Origin: a virus
Length of the DNA stretch: 40,612 nucleotides
Virus record (IMG/VR): IMGVR_UViG_3300007760_000039
Location: 1-40,612 of that record
Direction: 5' to 3' (one strand)
The position numbers and the translations under genes were made by a program. Position 1 is the first letter of the stretch. Each line of letters opens with the position of its first letter. Of the stretch, positions 18,842 to 27,296 are shown in pieces. The notes beneath the pieces are model-generated. The model made no database searches. It saw nothing but the letters and a program-made list of their open reading frames with translations, and was not told the origin of the DNA.

Positions 18842-19439
18842 CGTGTTGCACTCAAGTAGCTTGGGGCCACCAGAAAAAGGCCCGCAAGGCGGTTGCTGAC
18901 AAGAAGGGGGGGGGGTTGCAAAACCCTAAATGGGGTTTTGGCAATCGAGTCCCCTCTGTAAATCCGACCGATGTTTCCAGGCCGTCTTTGTGTTCTTGGT
19001 GGTGGCTGTCCTTGACGCCTTTCTCCAGGCACAGGTGGCCATTCAGGGGCGTCGGCCCTCTTTTGTCGGTACGTGTAGCCCCCCGGGCGTCTGGTGTTGG
19101 TGACGACTGCGCTTCTGGGTGTACCGCGGTGCGCCGTGAAGCCAGTCAAGCGGCGCTGCGTTGCCCAGGTCTCGCGGCTACTGCACGGGCTGGCTGAGTT
19201 TCACTGGCACCCGCTGTCTCGTGTCAGGGGGGTCGCCCCCCCGTCCCTACGACGTTCGTTCTTCGCCGCGGTGTCCTCGAGGGACACTGGAGCTGCGGGG
19301 GTCCGTGCCTCCCGCGCTGTCGTCTACCCTCCCTCTGGTGACGTGTTGCCGACAGGGTACTTGACGAACTGCTCAGCGCCAGTCATGATTCCCCTCGCCA
19401 GCCACACGTGAGTACCCTCTTCTCCTCGAAGAGCAACGG
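18842..19439. other. About 600 bp without a supported gene
   Basis: Frames of 60-119 codons exist on both strands but have no good ribosome sites, use odd composition and overlap each other. Visible features are ten G residues (18906-18915) and an AAAACCC/GGGTTTT hairpin (18916-18944). The block ends in a rightward terminator at 19440, which implies some rightward transcript starts within it. I see no tRNA. Confidence 0.5.
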
Positions 19440-19469
19440 CCCCCGGTCTCCCTCCCGGGGGTTTGTTGT
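19440..19469 (+). terminator. Rightward intrinsic terminator
   Basis: Stem CCCCCGG/CCGGGGG (19440-19446 with 19455-19461), 8-nt loop, followed by TTTGTTGT. It faces rightward, although no rightward gene is evident upstream, so a non-coding or very small coding transcript is implied. Confidence 0.7.
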
Positions 19470-19600
19470 ATCTAGCCGTCCCCTGAGGTATTGTGGCCTC
19501 AAGCCGGGCCTGGCGGAATCGCCGGGCTCGTGCTGATCCGGGGGCCACTGGCGCAGGGCTGCACTGGCCTCCGAGACAGCCCGTCCTATGCGGACGAAAG
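19470..19600. other. Candidate structured RNA between two terminators
   Basis: Three local hairpins lie in 130 bp: TGAGG/CCTCA (19484-19501), CCTGGCG/CGCCGGG around GAAT (19509-19526) and GGGCTG/CAGCCC (19556-19582). The segment is bounded by a rightward terminator on the left and a bidirectional one on the right. Low coding potential. It could be a short RNA, but no promoter is obvious. Confidence 0.35.
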
Positions 19601-19641
19601 AACGCCCCTCCTGGCAGTGCCGAGAGGGGCGTTCGTCTTTT
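19601..19641. terminator. Bidirectional terminator before the terminase side
   Basis: Stem AACGCCCCTC/GAGGGGCGTT (19601-19610 with 19624-19633), 13-nt loop, followed by CGTCTTTT on the + strand and, on the - strand, by TCTTTCGTC. It lies 21 bases after the stop of the leftward gene at 19663 and so ends that gene, and would also stop rightward transcripts. Confidence 0.8.
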
Positions 19642-19662
19642 GAAGCGCATCGAATGGTGGAG

Positions 19663-20127
19663 CTAGCTTAGCCCATCCCCTGCGTCGCTCAGCCCCGGGT
19701 CCGGTTTCGTGTATACCTCGGAGAATGGGGGCGCGGTGCCTTCCGCCATGGTGGCGAATTTCTCGCGGCACTTTCCGCAGAAGCCGCCTGGAGGCGGGAT
19801 GTCCGCTCTGCAGTCCGGGTTTTTGCACGAGACGAGACCCTCCGCGAGTTCGTCGGTGGGAGCCGCGGGCGGAAGTGGCGTGGCCTCCACAGCCGGTGCC
19901 GGTGGGCTGGGCCGATCGGGATCCTCGTCGCCGATCAGCGTCCTTAGCAGCTTGACCTTGCGGTCGAATTTGGTTCGGGCCTGATCGAGCTTCTCGAGAG
20001 AGCGTTGGAATTCGCGCTCGCATCGATCAGCGTGCGCCTTCGCCTTCAGGAGCTCTGCTTTTGCATGATCCAGGCCCTCTGGATGCTCTTTACCCTGTTT
20101 CGCCAGATAGTCGTCGATGACGTCCAA
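19663..20127 (-). CDS. Coiled-coil and zinc-ribbon protein
   Basis: 154 aa from a TTG at 20127, with AGGAG ten bases upstream; no ATG is available near it. Residues 8-65 form a charged coiled coil (HAKAELLKAKAHADRCEREF, then KLDQARTKFDRKVKLL). A Pro/Ala-rich linker follows, then a zinc ribbon CKNPDC ... CGKC (about 100-120), and a disordered acidic tail. No family recognised. It is transcribed leftward with the 20141 gene and ends at a bidirectional terminator, next to the terminase genes. Confidence 0.6.
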   Translation of the reverse strand: MDVIDDYLAKQGKEHPEGLDHAKAELLKAKAHADRCEREFQRSLEKLDQARTKFDRKVKLLRTLIGDEDPDRPSPPAPAVEATPLPPAAPTDELAEGLVSCKNPDCRADIPPPGGFCGKCREKFATMAEGTAPPFSEVYTKPDPGLSDAGDGLS

Positions 20128-20140
20128 TGGGTGATTGCTC

Positions 20141-20650
20141 CTACAGTATCCGGTATTTGATAATTGCGTCCGGGCTCTTGCTCTGTACCCGAGTGCTGAG
20201 ACTGTAGGTCACAGAGGCAAGCGTGTAGTCCCAGTCCAGCAGGTGGTTGCAGCCAGGCTCGAAGTCGAAGGAGTAGGACCCGGGAGCTTGACTGGGGAGC
20301 GCAGTCCCATCGACGTAGATTGACCCGTCCTCAGCGAAGATCTCGAGGTGGCCTTCGTCGTATACCCGGACCACGCTTATTTCTGCGCCCTGGATGTAGA
20401 GTTGGGAACGGTCGCGGACCTCGACCTCCCCGATTTGGGTTTCTGCGCCGACAGTGAGGTTTGTCGTCAGGTGATAGGGCGGCGAGAGGTACGGCCACGC
20501 GCGGAATCCTTCGCATTCGGTGTTCCGTACCCGCAGCGTCGCCGCGAAGGTCTCGTCGTACGCGTAGGAGTGCCCGAACTTGGAAATCTTGGTGAGCTTG
20601 TTGAAGAGGACGACGCCTCCCTGATTCACGTCGAGACCGAAAGCACGCAT
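20141..20650 (-). CDS. Beta-rich hypothetical protein, divergent from terminase
   Basis: 169 aa from the ATG at 20650; no ribosome site is visible, so the start (or a leaderless transcript) is uncertain. The sequence is rich in alternating beta-type strands with many Val/Ser/Tyr (GEVEVRDRSQLYIQGAEISV, HLEIFAEDGSIYVDG), typical of a virion or decoration beta-sandwich or beta-helix. Two Cys only. No family recognised. It is transcribed against the structural genes, which makes separate timing likely. Confidence 0.6.
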   Translation of the reverse strand: MRAFGLDVNQGGVVLFNKLTKISKFGHSYAYDETFAATLRVRNTECEGFRAWPYLSPPYHLTTNLTVGAETQIGEVEVRDRSQLYIQGAEISVVRVYDEGHLEIFAEDGSIYVDGTALPSQAPGSYSFDFEPGCNHLLDWDYTLASVTYSLSTRVQSKSPDAIIKYRIL

Positions 20651-20714
20651 GCATACAGGGTAGCGCCCCATGGGGCACTTGCTAACTGCGTCGGCTAGGC
20701 GCATCCTCGGCATT
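20651..20714. promoter_or_regulatory. Divergent spacer before the terminase operon
   Basis: 64 bp between divergent starts. It holds a perfect 12-bp palindrome GCCCCATGGGGC (20665-20676) and a CATGCATAC motif near the leftward start. No clear sigma70 hexamers are visible on the + strand. A late-gene promoter recognised by an altered polymerase, or a pac-type site near the small terminase gene, are both possible. Confidence 0.4.
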
Positions 20715-21452
20715 ATGGCAGACGAATATTCTAAGGAGGCTGACCACAGGGCGGAGATGCTCGCCAAGACGCGCACCCTGAGGGAGCCGAAGCATGAGAT
20801 CTACTGTCGAGAGCGGGTAGCTGGAGCGTCGAGGGCGAAAGCCTACGCCGTGGCCTTCGATCTGCCGCAGCACGACAAGAAGGCAATGGCGAGCTACAGC
20901 GCCCGGGGATCCAGGCTGGAGAAGCGGGTGCCTGAGGTGCTTCTCAGGATCGATGCGCTCCAGAAGCAGCTTGCTGCGGCCCAGGTGAATCGAGCAGCCG
21001 TATCCCAGGATTATGTGCGTGACGTGTGGCGGGACATCATCGAGTACGGTCGCGAGCTGACGCCTTTGCTCGACCGGGACGGCAACCCGGTCCTCGAGCC
21101 CGTGTATGGCGAGGACGGGCAGCCGCGAGTGGACAAGGATGGCGCACCGGTCATGCGGCAGGTCATGGTGATGCGCAATCCGAAAGAGGTGAATACGGCT
21201 GCAACTGCTGCCGCGCGCTCTCTGGGTATGTTCCACCATGCTGGTAATCAGAAGGATGCCGACAATCCGTCTGAGCTGTCTGACGAGGAACTGATGAGAC
21301 AGCTCGCCGACGCTGAGAAGGGGACCGATCGTGTCCGAGCTGCCCTCACCCGACGAGCAGAGGCAGAGCGACGAGAATCAGCTACGCAGGCTGAGAGCTC
21401 TGCAGAGGGAAGCGGACCGGAGGCTGAGCCTTCAGTACGCCCCGTACACTAA
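20715..21452 (+). CDS. terS: Terminase small subunit
   Basis: 245 aa from the ATG at 20715; the upstream frame extends to 20670 but lacks support. Residues 30-75 form the DNA-binding part: YCRERVAGASRAKAYAVAFDL, then SYSARGSRLEKRVPEVLLRIDALQKQLAAA, the helix-turn-helix plus coiled-coil layout of small terminases. The middle repeats L-D-R-D-G-N-P-V-L-E / D-K-D-G-A-P-V-M, and the C-terminus is acidic and disordered. It recognises phage DNA and delivers it to the large subunit, whose gene overlaps it by 122 nt. Confidence 0.8.
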   Translation: MADEYSKEADHRAEMLAKTRTLREPKHEIYCRERVAGASRAKAYAVAFDLPQHDKKAMASYSARGSRLEKRVPEVLLRIDALQKQLAAAQVNRAAVSQDYVRDVWRDIIEYGRELTPLLDRDGNPVLEPVYGEDGQPRVDKDGAPVMRQVMVMRNPKEVNTAATAAARSLGMFHHAGNQKDADNPSELSDEELMRQLADAEKGTDRVRAALTRRAEAERRESATQAESSAEGSGPEAEPSVRPVH

Positions 21453-22848
21453 GCAGGCGGAGTTTCATCGCGTCGGCAAAACCCATAAGTTCCGGCTGTT
21501 CATGGCAGGGAACCAACTGGGCAAGACGCTGTCTGGTTCCTATGAAAGTACCGTGCATCTGACGGGCGACTACCCGAAGTGGTGGACGGGTTACCGTCTG
21601 GAGCGGCCTGCTGTCATGTGGGTAGGGGGACTGTCCAACGAGCTTGTTCGGGACGGACCGCAACGCCTGCTCTTCGGACGGCCTGGTGAGTGGGGGAGCG
21701 GCATGATCCCCGAGCGAATGATCGAGAATGTCGTCAGAGGCCGTGGCGTCGCGGACGTAATCGATTACGCGAAGATTCGTCACCGGGACGGACTGTCCAC
21801 GCTCGTCTTCAAAAACTATGAGCAGGCGCCGCTCAAGTGGGCCTCTGAGACGATCGATGTGCTGTGGTACGACGAGGAGCCCACCTACGGTCATTATGAC
21901 GAGGGGCAGACGCGTCTCAACAACGGGGGCAACAGAGATCCTGAATCGGGCAAGAATCAGGGCGGCATTTCCTACATGACGATGACACCGCTGCTTGGGA
22001 TGTCTGATGTGGTGCGTTTGTACTACCCGGAGGCGGCGAGCCCGGAACACAGTTGCATTCAGATGGAGATCGATGAAGTCGATCACTACACAGAGGAGCG
22101 CAAGCGGGAGATTGTCGCCGCGTATGCGCCGTGGCAGCGCGAAGCGCGCTCGAAGGGCATTCCTGTATTGGGATCAGGACGTGTCTTCCCTGTGTCGGAA
22201 GAAGCGATTCTGATCGACCATATTGATATCCACAATGTCCCTGCTCACTGGAAGCGGATCAACGGACTGGATTTTGGATGGGATCATCCCACGGCAGCCG
22301 CCCGCTGTTTCTGGGATGCGGAGGCTGACGTCTTCTACGTACTGGGCGAGTACGCTGAGCGAGAGACGGTAATTCCTGCCCACGCGGCCACGCTCAAGGG
22401 CTGGGGCAATTCTCCGTGGGCGTGGCCTCACGATGGGCATCAGCATGACGGCAGCCACTCGGGTGACGATCTGAGGAATCTGTATGCAGGCCAGGGTCTA
22501 CGGATGTTGCCTGAGCATGCCCAGACAGTGGACGGTGGGAACAGCCTCGAGGCAGCGATACAGGAGATGCTGACTTACATGGTGAGCGGTCGGTTCAAGG
22601 TGTCGCGTGTCTGCCGAGGCTGGCTGGACGAATTTCGGCTCTACCACCGAAAAAATGGCAAGATTGTCAAGGAAAATGATGACCGCATAAGCGCTAGCCG
22701 CTATGCATTCATGATGAGGCGGTTTGCCCGCACTGGCGAAATGGTTCGGATGCCGACCAAACTAGAGGCGTACGATCCATTCGGAGGGCAGAAGTCTACA
22801 GAGCCCGACCGATACTGGTGGCCGACGAAGGAGGGGTACAACCGATGA
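21331..22848 (+). CDS. terL: Terminase large subunit
   Basis: 505 aa from a GTG at 21331 (AAGGGG upstream), inside the terS gene. ATPase: Walker A MAGNQLGKT (58-66), Walker B IDVLWYDEE (175-183), coupling motif SYMTMTPL (214-221). The RNase H-like nuclease starts at NGLDFGWDHP (D314, D318) and includes a later DDRISASRYAFMM (about 455) region. This is the DNA-packaging motor with headful or cos cleavage activity. Sequence style matches the terminases of podoviruses such as BPP-1 relatives. The stop overlaps the next start (ATGA). Confidence 0.95.
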   Translation: MSELPSPDEQRQSDENQLRRLRALQREADRRLSLQYAPYTKQAEFHRVGKTHKFRLFMAGNQLGKTLSGSYESTVHLTGDYPKWWTGYRLERPAVMWVGGLSNELVRDGPQRLLFGRPGEWGSGMIPERMIENVVRGRGVADVIDYAKIRHRDGLSTLVFKNYEQAPLKWASETIDVLWYDEEPTYGHYDEGQTRLNNGGNRDPESGKNQGGISYMTMTPLLGMSDVVRLYYPEAASPEHSCIQMEIDEVDHYTEERKREIVAAYAPWQREARSKGIPVLGSGRVFPVSEEAILIDHIDIHNVPAHWKRINGLDFGWDHPTAAARCFWDAEADVFYVLGEYAERETVIPAHAATLKGWGNSPWAWPHDGHQHDGSHSGDDLRNLYAGQGLRMLPEHAQTVDGGNSLEAAIQEMLTYMVSGRFKVSRVCRGWLDEFRLYHRKNGKIVKENDDRISASRYAFMMRRFARTGEMVRMPTKLEAYDPFGGQKSTEPDRYWWPTKEGYNR

Positions 22849-23072
22849 GGCAGCAGATTTTCGCCGGGATTCGAGAGCAGCTGGCAGGACGGGCGCTGGG
22901 CGCTCGGGTGCCCGGGAGGAGCGGTTTGGGGACGCGAAAACTCCGCTCGAAGGCAGAGCGGCTGAGCGAGCAGGCGGAGAGAAAAGAGTTGAGCGTGCGT
23001 ACGAGCTCCAAGCTGGGTGGTGGTCACTTCAGCCCCACAGACGCGCAGCGGTCTACACTGATGGGAGGGTAG
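22845..23072 (+). CDS. Small basic protein between terminase and portal
   Basis: 75 aa from the ATG at 22845, with GGAGG about 10 bases upstream and ATGA overlap with terL. It is highly basic and Gly/Arg-rich (REQLAGRALGARVPGRSGLG, RKLRSKAERLSEQAER). No family recognised. Position between terL and portal suggests a head-assembly or packaging accessory. Confidence 0.55.
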   Translation: MRQQIFAGIREQLAGRALGARVPGRSGLGTRKLRSKAERLSEQAERKELSVRTSSKLGGGHFSPTDAQRSTLMGG

Positions 23073-23078
23073 TCCCGA

Positions 23079-24689
23079 ATGCCGACGGCAGAGATTTACA
23101 GCCATATTTTTCGCGAGTACAACGAGCTCAAGACTGAGCGCGCGAATTTCGACATTCAGTGGCAGCAGATTGCGGACTATGGCCTCGGGCAACGAGATTT
23201 CACAACGCATCCGTTCGTGCAGGGACGTGGGCGGCAAACTCTCGTCTACAACGGTGCGTTTGAGCAGGCAGGGGATGACTTAGCTGCTGCGTTGGTGTTG
23301 CTGACAATCAATCCGTACTCGCGCTGGGCTTGGCTCGAGGACCCCGATCCCCGGGTCATGGAGCAGCCTGGCGTGGCGCAGCATTACGAGTTGGAGACTG
23401 AGCAGCTTTATCGTGTACTCGCCGATCCGCGAAGTGGGTTTTACACGAGTGCCCACGAGTCCTTTTTCGAGTACTCCTTCTTCGGCAACATGGGATCGTA
23501 TTGCGATACTCATGTGGATGACGGGCGTATTCAATTTCAGTCTTTGCCTTTGTCCGACTGTTTTGTGGCGGAGGACGGTTACGGATATCCCACTGTGATG
23601 TACCTGAGGCGGCGCTTGCGTGCCTATCAGGCGTATGAGCTGTGGGGTGAAGCGGCGGGTAAGCAGGTGGTGGCTGCGGCGAAGGGCAGTCGCACGCACG
23701 CGCTCTTCGAGTTCGTGCAGTGCATCATGCCGAACAAGAGGGCGATACTGCTGCCGCTGCAGCTGACTCCGATGGCATATCTTTCAGTCACGTTCAACGC
23801 GGACTCCAAGGAGATCATCGAGACCAAGGGCTACCGCGAGCGACCTTTTCAGTTTGCGAGAGCATCGAAGGATCCGGGTGAGACGTATGGGCGCGGACCT
23901 GGCCAGAAGGCATTGGCCGATTGTAAGATGATCAACCGTATGAGCCGTACCCTGCTGGTCTCGGCGGAGAAGGCGGCAGACCCGCCCCTGATGGTGGCGG
24001 ACGACGGGGTGATTGGGCATCCGACGACGGAGCCCAACGGTATCATGGTTGTTCGGAATACCGGGACGAACCAGCCGCCCGCCCAGTACCTTCTGAACCA
24101 GAGCCGCCTGGATCTGCCGCAGGAGCGGTTTCAAGACACCAAGCAGGCTATCCGAGCTCGCTTCTTCGCGGACGCGATCGAGGTTCTTCAGGATCCGCGG
24201 CTGAACATACCGCAGACTCTCGAAGCCCAGAGCCGCATTGTCAGGAGGATGGGTCCGATGGCGATGCGGATCCAGGGGGAGTGGGCAGAGCCGTTGGTAC
24301 AGCGGGCCTATGCGCTGGCGCGAAGGGCGGGCTTGATGCCTCCGCGGCCGGAGATTCTAGAAGGGCGACCGGTTCGGCTGGTTTACATCAGTCCTGCGGC
24401 GCGCGCTCAGATGAGTGCCGATGCGCAGGCGATTCTCGGGTTCACGGGAGCTTTGGCGGAGTGGAGTCAAGTGGATCAGGACGTGCTCGACAACGCGGAC
24501 TTCGACATGGCCGCAAACGAGCTGGCACGGTTCTACGGCAACTTGGGCAAGATAGTGCGTAGGCCCGTAGACGTGGAGACGATTCGCAGGGCCAAGGACG
24601 AGGCAGCTGCTGCGCAGGCGCAGATGCAGCAAGCGGCTCAGGTCGCGGCAATGGCGGCGGGCCAGGTTCCGCAGCAACCTGCGGCATGA
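23079..24689 (+). CDS. Portal (T7-type head-tail connector) protein
   Basis: 536 aa from the ATG at 23079. The N-terminus (IYSHIFREYNELKTERANFD, WQQIADYGLGQRDF) and the blocks LVYNGAFEQAGDDLAAALVLLTINPYSRWAWL, FYTSAHESFFEYSFFGNMGSYCD, GPGQKALADCKMINRMSR and IEVLQDPRLNIPQTLEAQSR match the head-tail connector family (Head-tail_con) of T7-like and BPP-1-like phages. Twelve copies form the portal ring. The C-terminus is Ala/Gln-rich (AQAQMQQAAQVAAMAAGQ). The stop overlaps the next start (ATGA). Confidence 0.95.
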   Translation: MPTAEIYSHIFREYNELKTERANFDIQWQQIADYGLGQRDFTTHPFVQGRGRQTLVYNGAFEQAGDDLAAALVLLTINPYSRWAWLEDPDPRVMEQPGVAQHYELETEQLYRVLADPRSGFYTSAHESFFEYSFFGNMGSYCDTHVDDGRIQFQSLPLSDCFVAEDGYGYPTVMYLRRRLRAYQAYELWGEAAGKQVVAAAKGSRTHALFEFVQCIMPNKRAILLPLQLTPMAYLSVTFNADSKEIIETKGYRERPFQFARASKDPGETYGRGPGQKALADCKMINRMSRTLLVSAEKAADPPLMVADDGVIGHPTTEPNGIMVVRNTGTNQPPAQYLLNQSRLDLPQERFQDTKQAIRARFFADAIEVLQDPRLNIPQTLEAQSRIVRRMGPMAMRIQGEWAEPLVQRAYALARRAGLMPPRPEILEGRPVRLVYISPAARAQMSADAQAILGFTGALAEWSQVDQDVLDNADFDMAANELARFYGNLGKIVRRPVDVETIRRAKDEAAAAQAQMQQAAQVAAMAAGQVPQQPAA

Positions 24690-25060
24690 GTATGCCTCCG
24701 GTCAAGCTGGGTCTCTCGGCGCGTGATGAGTTGGGTGGGCTGGATACCGACGAATCCGAGGGCGATCGCAGGATTCATGATTTGCTTTGGAAGGACATTG
24801 GTGAGCGGCAATTCGTTTACGAGCAGGTCTTTGGATCCGTGTCGGGCCGCAGGGTGTTGGCGGATCTGTTGATCTTCTGCCGGTACAACGGTGAGCTCTT
24901 CGACGGTTCGTCATCACACCAGACGGCGTACAATTGCGGACGGCATCGTGTAGCGCAGCGTATTGTGAGCTATGCAAACATGACGCCGGATGAGCTGAAG
25001 CGGATCATTGATAGCCACGTACGGCAGCGTAGCTACGATCCCTTCAAGGCAGACGGATAG
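24686..25060 (+). CDS. Bbp19-like phage protein
   Basis: 124 aa from the ATG at 24686 (ATGA overlap with the portal). The segment FGSVSGRRVLADLLIFCR, HQTAYNCGRHRVAQRIVSYANM matches the Bbp19 family found beside the portal or scaffold in BPP-1-type phages (pattern F-x-T-x2-G-R-x-V-L-x-D-L, then R-x3-G-R-R-x-V). The N-terminal part is acidic and variable. The role of the family is unknown; head assembly is inferred from constant position. Confidence 0.75.
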   Translation: MSMPPVKLGLSARDELGGLDTDESEGDRRIHDLLWKDIGERQFVYEQVFGSVSGRRVLADLLIFCRYNGELFDGSSSHQTAYNCGRHRVAQRIVSYANMTPDELKRIIDSHVRQRSYDPFKADG

Positions 25061-25086
25061 GCGCGACTACCCCTAACGGAGACAGC

Positions 25087-25974
25087 ATGGTAGACGGAAA
25101 GCAATCTGGACTCGGTGATTCGGGTCAGGGCGACGGTGACGGCAGCGGGAAGTGGTACGAGGCGCTTTCTGCGGAGTATCGAAGCGATGAGCATGTGACG
25201 GGTCATGACACTCTCGAGAGCTTTGTCAAGCAGGGCGTGAATGCTCAACACCTGCTCGGGCGCAAGGGCATCATCCCCCCGGGAGAGGGGGCGACGGAGG
25301 CGGATTACGCCAAGTTCTTCAACGACCTTGGGAGGCCTGCGGATCGCTTTGAGGGCTATCGCGTGGAGGACTTCCCCAAGGTAGAGAGGCCGAGCGGGGT
25401 GCCGGAAGATCAGGAGTTCGAGTCGGCGCTGTTGAAGGCTGTGTACGACGCGGGTGCGCCCCAGGATATGGCGGAGAGGCTGTATGCGTCGTATCTCGGC
25501 GCTGTCGAACCGGCGCATAGGGCTCGGATGGAGGCGCTGAATGAGGAGCATGCCAAGATCGATCGCTGGCTGGATGAGACGTACGGTTATGCGGCGGATC
25601 GGGTGCTTCAGCAGGGGACTCAGGCGTTCGAGGCGATTGGCCGTCATCTTGGCATGACGGAAGAGAAGGGACTCAAGGACTGGATGGGCGCTCTGGATCT
25701 GCCGATGGCGAACGGGACCAGCCTGGGACAGCAGCCTTTCCTCATGCAGATGATGAAGATGGTGGCGGAGGCGGGAGGTGAGGGCTCGATCCTGAAGAGC
25801 TCAGCGGGTCAGCAGGTGCGGACGTTCGAGATGAGTCGGGAGGACGCGCAGAAGGAGCTAGATCAGCTCATGTCGGATGGAGAGTTTCGCAAGAAGTTTT
25901 TCGACAGCGAACACCCGGAACACAAGACGGCGATCGAGCAGCGGGACGCGCTGTACAACGTCATTTACCAGTAG
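25087..25974 (+). CDS. Capsid scaffolding protein
   Basis: 295 aa from the ATG at 25087 (ACGGAG upstream). Acidic, helical and without Cys, with a Gly/Asp-rich start. The segment GRKGIIPPGEGATEADYAKFFNDLGRP (46-75) and the C-terminal MSREDAQKELDQLMSDGEFRKKFFD with DPxH-like HPEHKTAIEQRDALY are characteristic of the scaffold proteins of podoviruses, in which the C-terminal helix binds coat protein. Position directly upstream of the coat gene agrees. Expelled before or during packaging. Confidence 0.8.
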   Translation: MVDGKQSGLGDSGQGDGDGSGKWYEALSAEYRSDEHVTGHDTLESFVKQGVNAQHLLGRKGIIPPGEGATEADYAKFFNDLGRPADRFEGYRVEDFPKVERPSGVPEDQEFESALLKAVYDAGAPQDMAERLYASYLGAVEPAHRARMEALNEEHAKIDRWLDETYGYAADRVLQQGTQAFEAIGRHLGMTEEKGLKDWMGALDLPMANGTSLGQQPFLMQMMKMVAEAGGEGSILKSSAGQQVRTFEMSREDAQKELDQLMSDGEFRKKFFDSEHPEHKTAIEQRDALYNVIYQ

Positions 25975-25995
25975 GCTTATCGGCAGGAGACCCCA

Positions 25996-26241
25996 TTGCC
26001 TCAGCAGAGAAGCGATCAGGCGAAGAAGGGCGAAATGCAGACTGTGAGTGTGTCTTCCGGCAACACCGAGGATGAGGTGGCGCGGCTCGAGGCGGTGCGT
26101 AACGTAGCGATTTTTCGTCAGAATCGACTCGATTACAGCACGCAGCAGTTTCTCGCCGAGGTGGACACGGTTGCGCGATACCTTCGGAGAGGTCATCTTC
26201 CGAATGGACAGCGTTCGACTCTGGGTAGCGGAACGAAGTAA
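25996..26241 (+). CDS. Small head-region protein
   Basis: 81 aa from a TTG at 25996, with AGGAG six bases upstream and no ATG nearby. The protein is polar, with a helical segment (EDEVARLEAVRNVAIFRQNRLDYSTQQFLAEVDTVARYLR) and a basic end. No family recognised. It lies between scaffold and coat genes, a place where some podoviruses encode small decoration or assembly factors. Confidence 0.6.
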   Translation: MPQQRSDQAKKGEMQTVSVSSGNTEDEVARLEAVRNVAIFRQNRLDYSTQQFLAEVDTVARYLRRGHLPNGQRSTLGSGTK

Positions 26242-26360
26242 TTCGGTTCGTCCAGCGGAGACGCCGCCTTACAGCGGGCGATAGGGCTGAGCGAAGGGTC
26301 CGGGCCACCGGGTAGCTCCGAGCGTCTGACTATAACTATCAGACTACTCTGGAGCGACTC
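26242..26360 (+). promoter_or_regulatory. 119-bp leader of the major capsid gene
   Basis: The longest gap within the structural operon. A GTCTGA/TCAGAC hairpin (26324-26344) with a 9-nt A/T-rich loop stands just before the ribosome site GGAG. The loop includes TATAAC, which could also act as a -10 (26331-26336), although no -35 is clear. A separate promoter or RNA-stability element for the abundant coat mRNA is inferred. Confidence 0.45.
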
Positions 26361-27263
26361 ATGAGCGACCAGATCACAACTGCCTTCCAGCAGCAGTACA
26401 AGGACACCTGGGAGGAACTCGTCCAGCAGAAGGGCTCGCGGCTTCGCAGCGCGGTCCGCACAGAAGATCAGGTGGGGAAATCCGCCTTTTACGACCAGAT
26501 CGGATCGACGTCACCGCGCAAGCGGACGATCCGGCACGGCGACTCGCCGTACATCCCGACGCCGCACGCTCGTCGCATGTGCGTCCTGTTCGATTACGAC
26601 TGGGGCGATTACATCGACGATCAGGACAAGATTCGGACACTGAAGGATCCGACGAACATGTACGTGCGCGCAGGTGCGCACGCCATGGGCCGGGCGATGG
26701 ATGAGGAAATCATCGCGAACTTCTTCGGCACGGCAGCCGCTGGAGAGGACGGATCCCAGAGCCTGGATTTTGCTACCGATGGCGGATCTGTGGTCGCTGC
26801 GGGTGGCAGCAACCTGACGGTCGCGAAGCTGATCGACGCCAAGGCCATCCTCGACGACAACGAGGCGGCAGACGACGACGAGGGTGAGGGTGAGTACAAG
26901 TACGAGATGGCCGTGACGGCGAACTGCCTGAAGGGTCTGCTGAAGGACAGCAACAATCTCGTCGGTTCGTCGGACTACAACAACGTGAAGGCTCTCGTCC
27001 GTGGCGAGATCGATACCTTCATGGGGTTCCGGTTCCATCGGATCAATTCGAGCCTGATGCTCAACAATGGCTCTGGCCATCGTCGCTGCATGGCCTGGCA
27101 CAAGTCAGGTCTTCTTCTCGCGATTGGGAAGGACAAGATGGCCCGGATTGTGGAGCGCCCGGACAAGTCGTTCTCGGTCTACGCGTACAACTGCATGACG
27201 ATCGGGGCGACCCGCATGCAGGGCAAGAAGTGCGTCGAGATCGTTTGTGACGAATCCGCCTGA
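26361..27263 (+). CDS. Major capsid protein
   Basis: 300 aa from the ATG at 26361 (GGAG eight bases upstream). It matches the podovirus/BPP-1 coat family (Phage_capsid_2-like): ITTAFQQQYKDTWEELVQQKGSRLR, FYDQIGS, RRMCVLFDYDWGDYIDDQDKI, LKDPTNMYVRAGAHAMGRAMDEEIIANFFGTA and TFMGFRFHRINSS appear in order. The HK97 fold is expected. A D/E-rich loop (NEAADDDEGEGEYKY, about 173-187) is probably an exposed surface loop. Forms the shell from several hundred copies, with the scaffold encoded just upstream. Confidence 0.9.
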   Translation: MSDQITTAFQQQYKDTWEELVQQKGSRLRSAVRTEDQVGKSAFYDQIGSTSPRKRTIRHGDSPYIPTPHARRMCVLFDYDWGDYIDDQDKIRTLKDPTNMYVRAGAHAMGRAMDEEIIANFFGTAAAGEDGSQSLDFATDGGSVVAAGGSNLTVAKLIDAKAILDDNEAADDDEGEGEYKYEMAVTANCLKGLLKDSNNLVGSSDYNNVKALVRGEIDTFMGFRFHRINSSLMLNNGSGHRRCMAWHKSGLLLAIGKDKMARIVERPDKSFSVYAYNCMTIGATRMQGKKCVEIVCDESA

Positions 27264-27296
27264 CCGAAACCGCAACGCCAAGAAGAAGGAATAGCT

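Noticed and set aside
18838-19411. Frames of 105-119 codons on both strands
   Set aside because: No ribosome sites, mutually overlapping, no domain features; treated as non-coding.
18842-19662. tRNA gene
   Set aside because: I looked for a T-arm GGTTCGAATCC-type motif with a matching acceptor stem and found none in the two non-coding zones.
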